The notes under the pieces were generated by a model. It saw only the letters and a program-made list of their open reading frames with translations. It did no database searches and was not told the DNA's origin. The translations under genes were made by a program, and so were the position numbers. A stretch of DNA of 7,752 nucleotides from Rhodoferax sp. (GTDB lineage: Bacteria; Pseudomonadota; Gammaproteobacteria; Burkholderiales; Burkholderiaceae_C): NCBI GenBank assembly GCA_030683195.1, contig JAUXQA010000028.1:1-7752 (forward strand), written 5' to 3'. Positions 6,931 through 7,752 of the stretch are shown piece after piece. The first letter of the stretch is position 1. Each line of letters opens with the position of its first letter.

Positions 6931-6948
6931 CCAATCTCGGCTACAGTG
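6931..6948 (+). promoter_or_regulatory. Conserved block upstream of second chemoreceptor, candidate -10 region
   Basis: ccaatctcggctacagtg is the counterpart of 5124-5141. TACAGT (6942-6947) could serve as a -10 element; no good -35 element is seen about 17 bases upstream, where the sequence is A-rich. Confidence 0.4.
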
Positions 6949-6955
6949 GGTTGCA

Positions 6956-6976
6956 GGGCGTGACTCCCACCAGCCC
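6956..6976 (+). promoter_or_regulatory. Leader hairpin of second chemoreceptor
   Basis: GGGC (6956-6959) pairs with GCCC (6973-6976), and GTG (6960-6962) with CAC (6968-6970), leaving a 2-base bulge and a 5-base loop. It stands where the first receptor's leader has its hairpin. The primary sequence differs while pairing is kept. Both hairpins are followed by CCCGTTTA close to the ribosome binding site. Confidence 0.35.
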
Positions 6977-6986
6977 GTTTATGGCC

Positions 6987-6991
6987 AGGAG
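6987..6991 (+). promoter_or_regulatory. Ribosome binding site of second chemoreceptor
   Basis: AGGAG lies five bases upstream of ATG 6997. An in-frame TGA at 6961-6963 and no other start codon in between make 6997 the first possible ATG/GTG/TTG start after that stop. Confidence 0.75.
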
Positions 6992-6996
6992 CCATC

Positions 6997-7752
6997 ATGC
7001 AGTTTGACACTTTAATGCGTCGTTTCACGATCCGGTTTCGCATGCTGGGCGCCATTGTTGTCGTCGTTATCTCCTTGGGACTGGTGGGCGCCATTGGGGT
7101 GGCCGCACAGCTCTATGCGAACAACATCACCATGAAGCTGATCAACGAGGACACGGCCTCGTTGGCCGAGCTGGGTCGTTTGCAGCAAGCCATGGCGAGC
7201 CTGCGCCAAAATGAAAAAGACATGGTGATCCAGTACGAAAACAGTGTGGAAGCCGCCAACCACAAGGAAGCCTGGACCAAGTCTTACCTGGAGCTGGACG
7301 TTGCGGCCAAGGCGCTTGGCCCGCTGTTACCCACAGATGCACAACGCACCCAGTTGGACAAAATCATGGCAGACATGCACGAGTTCAGGCGGGCGTTCGG
7401 GCCAATGGCGAACAAGCTGGAGTCCATGGGGTATGAATCGGCCCAGATTGCGGCGGCAAACATCAAGAAAATCGAGCCTTTTTTTCAGGGCGCCAACAAT
7501 GGCGTCAACAAGTTGGCTCAGGACCTGCATGACACCACTCTGGCCCACCGAACTGAGCTGCAAGCCGCCGTAATCCAGGTGGTTTGGCTCACAGCAGGGG
7601 TTACCGCCCTGCTACTGGCCCTGATCGTGCCCAGCACCATCATGAACATGAACTCGATTTGCCGCCCCATCGACCAGGCCGAGCGCATGGCCCACGCCAT
7701 TGCCGGGGGCGACCTGACCGACCAGGGTATCAACACCGACGGGCACGATGAA
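6997..7752 (+). CDS. Methyl-accepting chemotaxis protein, 5' part only (runs off window)
   Basis: The reading frame is open for 252 codons to the last base of the window, so the signalling domain is not visible. The first 17 residues (M-Q-F-D-T-L-M-R-R-F...) are identical to those of the upstream receptor. TM1 is about 16-36, the periplasmic helical domain about 37-192, TM2 about 193-215, and HAMP starts with C222-R-P-I-D and is identical to the upstream copy as far as it can be read. The sensor domain is clearly diverged but homologous: it keeps E73-K-D-M-V-I-Q-Y-E81 at the same residue numbers and a shared F-x-P-x-A...L-E-x-x-G-Y pattern further on. It is probably a tandem duplicate that now detects another ligand or another range of conditions; that is inference. 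Confidence 0.92.
   Translation, partial: MQFDTLMRRFTIRFRMLGAIVVVVISLGLVGAIGVAAQLYANNITMKLINEDTASLAELGRLQQAMASLRQNEKDMVIQYENSVEAANHKEAWTKSYLELDVAAKALGPLLPTDAQRTQLDKIMADMHEFRRAFGPMANKLESMGYESAQIAAANIKKIEPFFQGANNGVNKLAQDLHDTTLAHRTELQAAVIQVVWLTAGVTALLLALIVPSTIMNMNSICRPIDQAERMAHAIAGGDLTDQGINTDGHDE
7645..7752 (+). repeat. 108-base HAMP block identical to 5834-5941
   Basis: This is the second copy of the identical HAMP-coding tract. It runs to the window boundary, so its right end is not defined here. Confidence 0.95.

Overview
The window looks like a GC-rich chromosomal segment of a Comamonadaceae betaproteobacterium (Rhodoferax/Polaromonas-like). This is inferred from the base composition, from a short AT-rich intergenic repeat that resembles one I associate with that family, and from a DNA polymerase IV subtype common in Burkholderiales. 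No database search was possible.

Layout. (1) 58-2736, minus strand: an 892-residue Pat/YfiQ-type protein, an NDP-forming acyl-CoA synthetase module fused to a C-terminal GNAT acetyltransferase. (2) 2737-2839: a divergent intergenic region with a candidate sigma70-like promoter so close to the next start codon that the transcript may be leaderless. (3) 2840-4983, plus strand: an apparent two-gene operon, a UbiA-superfamily membrane prenyltransferase overlapping dinB (DNA polymerase IV) by 4 bases. (4) 5189-6802 and 6997-7752 (cut by the window end): two tandem paralogous methyl-accepting chemotaxis proteins. Each is preceded by one copy of the short repeat and by a conserved leader.

The most notable structure lies in the spacers and in the two receptors. 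A roughly 50-base repeat occurs three times in the same orientation. One copy sits inside the 3' end of dinB and supplies most of its C-terminal tail. The other two lie about 117 bases upstream of the two receptor start codons. The receptors share an identical N-terminal 17 residues and a 108-base identical HAMP block, but have clearly diverged periplasmic sensor domains. Their leaders share a TACAGT-containing block and a hairpin at matching positions.

The genes do not form one pathway. Acyl-CoA/protein acetylation, prenyl transfer, translesion synthesis and chemotaxis are side by side; only the UbiA-dinB pair and the receptor pair have structural evidence for belonging together. I see no RNA genes, CRISPR array, transposase or clear prophage gene.
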